From Pseudomonadota bacterium (GTDB lineage: Bacteria > Myxococcota_A > Polyangia > Fen-1088), in NCBI GenBank assembly GCA_017881285.1, contig JADGRD010000271.1:1-5694 (forward strand): a stretch of 5,694 nucleotides of DNA, given 5' to 3'. Shown piece after piece: positions 5,461 to 5,694 of the stretch. The notes below the pieces were generated by a model that was not told the origin of the DNA, did no database searches, and was given only the letters and a program-made list of their open reading frames with translations. The position numbers and the translations under genes are program-made. The stretch's first letter is position 1, and each line of letters opens with the position of its first letter.

Positions 5461-5694
5461 CTTGTCCTGCCCGTTGGCGGTGGGCTTCTTCAGCGCGAAG
5501 GCAATCTGCGGCACGGGTTTGTCGTGCTGGTAGAGCCAGGCGTAGGTCAGGTAGCTCGAGAGGACCCGCTTGGTGTAGCCGCGGGTTTCATCGAAGGGGA
5601 TGGTTTCGATGAACTCGTCGAGCTCGAGGTCGCCGCGTTCGCGCAGCCAGCGATCCACGCCGCCCTCGCCGGCGTTGTAGCCGCTGATGACCAG
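5446..5694 (-). CDS. Lytic transglycosylase, C-terminal fragment (gene continues past right edge)
   Basis: The last 82 codons of a - strand gene; the 5' part lies beyond the window. The first visible residues, LVISGYNAGEGGVDRW, contain the YNAG motif of the Slt/lysozyme-like fold, followed by FIETIPFDETRGYTKRVLSSY. The IPF-ETR-Y-K-VL pattern is diagnostic of the C-terminus of Slt70-type soluble lytic murein transglycosylases, which cleave the MurNAc-GlcNAc bond of peptidoglycan in the periplasm with formation of 1,6-anhydroMurNAc. The catalytic Glu would lie upstream and cannot be checked. An internal GTG (5658) is not the real start, because the YNAG motif lies before it in the same open frame. 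The protein ends in a basic tail (KKPTANGQDKKKRK). It is convergent with dnaJ, its TAA (5446-5448) directly adjoining the dnaJ TAG. Confidence 0.9.
   Translation of the reverse strand: MVISGYNAGEGGVDRWLRERGDLELDEFIETIPFDETRGYTKRVLSSYLTYAWLYQHDKPVPQIAFALKKPTANGQDKKKRK

Noticed and set aside
1..5694. A defence, toxin-antitoxin, CRISPR or secondary-metabolite system
   Set aside because: All six genes fall in ordinary housekeeping or envelope families, with mixed orientation and no characteristic modules; no direct-repeat array is present.

Overview
This 5.7-kb window is GC-rich (roughly two thirds G+C by eye), densely coded chromosomal DNA. The gene content and the C/G-biased third codon positions suggest a deltaproteobacterium in the broad sense (Myxococcota or a related lineage); that assignment is inference. 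I see no phage, transposase, CRISPR, tRNA or rRNA signal. All six genes can be assigned to known families, and I find no convincing undescribed multi-gene system. The interest lies mainly in small structures between and inside the genes.

Layout, left to right: (1) the 3' part of a + strand gene for a two-domain beta-sandwich protein, with a CBM9-like carbohydrate-binding domain and a long Lys/Ala-rich tail, closed by a strong intrinsic terminator. (2) A + strand gene for a CAP-domain (SCP/YkwD-like) protein that appears to contain a second, degenerate CAP copy. Its annotated N-terminus, including the only hydrophobic signal-like stretch, is encoded by an imperfect palindromic repeat of about 107 bp. 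(3) Close behind it, a + strand PfkB/ribokinase-family sugar kinase. (4) Convergent to the kinase, a - strand Nudix hydrolase. (5) Divergent from the Nudix gene, a complete + strand dnaJ with a GTG start and no Shine-Dalgarno, preceded by nested inverted repeats and a tandem heptamer. (6) Convergent to dnaJ, with the two stop codons directly abutting, the 3' end of a - strand lytic transglycosylase gene that runs off the right edge. Its junction with dnaJ is a 30-bp near-perfect inverted repeat that encodes a KKRK tail on both proteins.

Functionally this is mixed: envelope or extracellular proteins (CBM9-like, CAP, lytic transglycosylase), small-molecule metabolism (kinase, Nudix) and protein folding (DnaJ). 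Only CAP and kinase look like a possible operon pair. The other junctions are convergent, divergent, or separated by a terminator.
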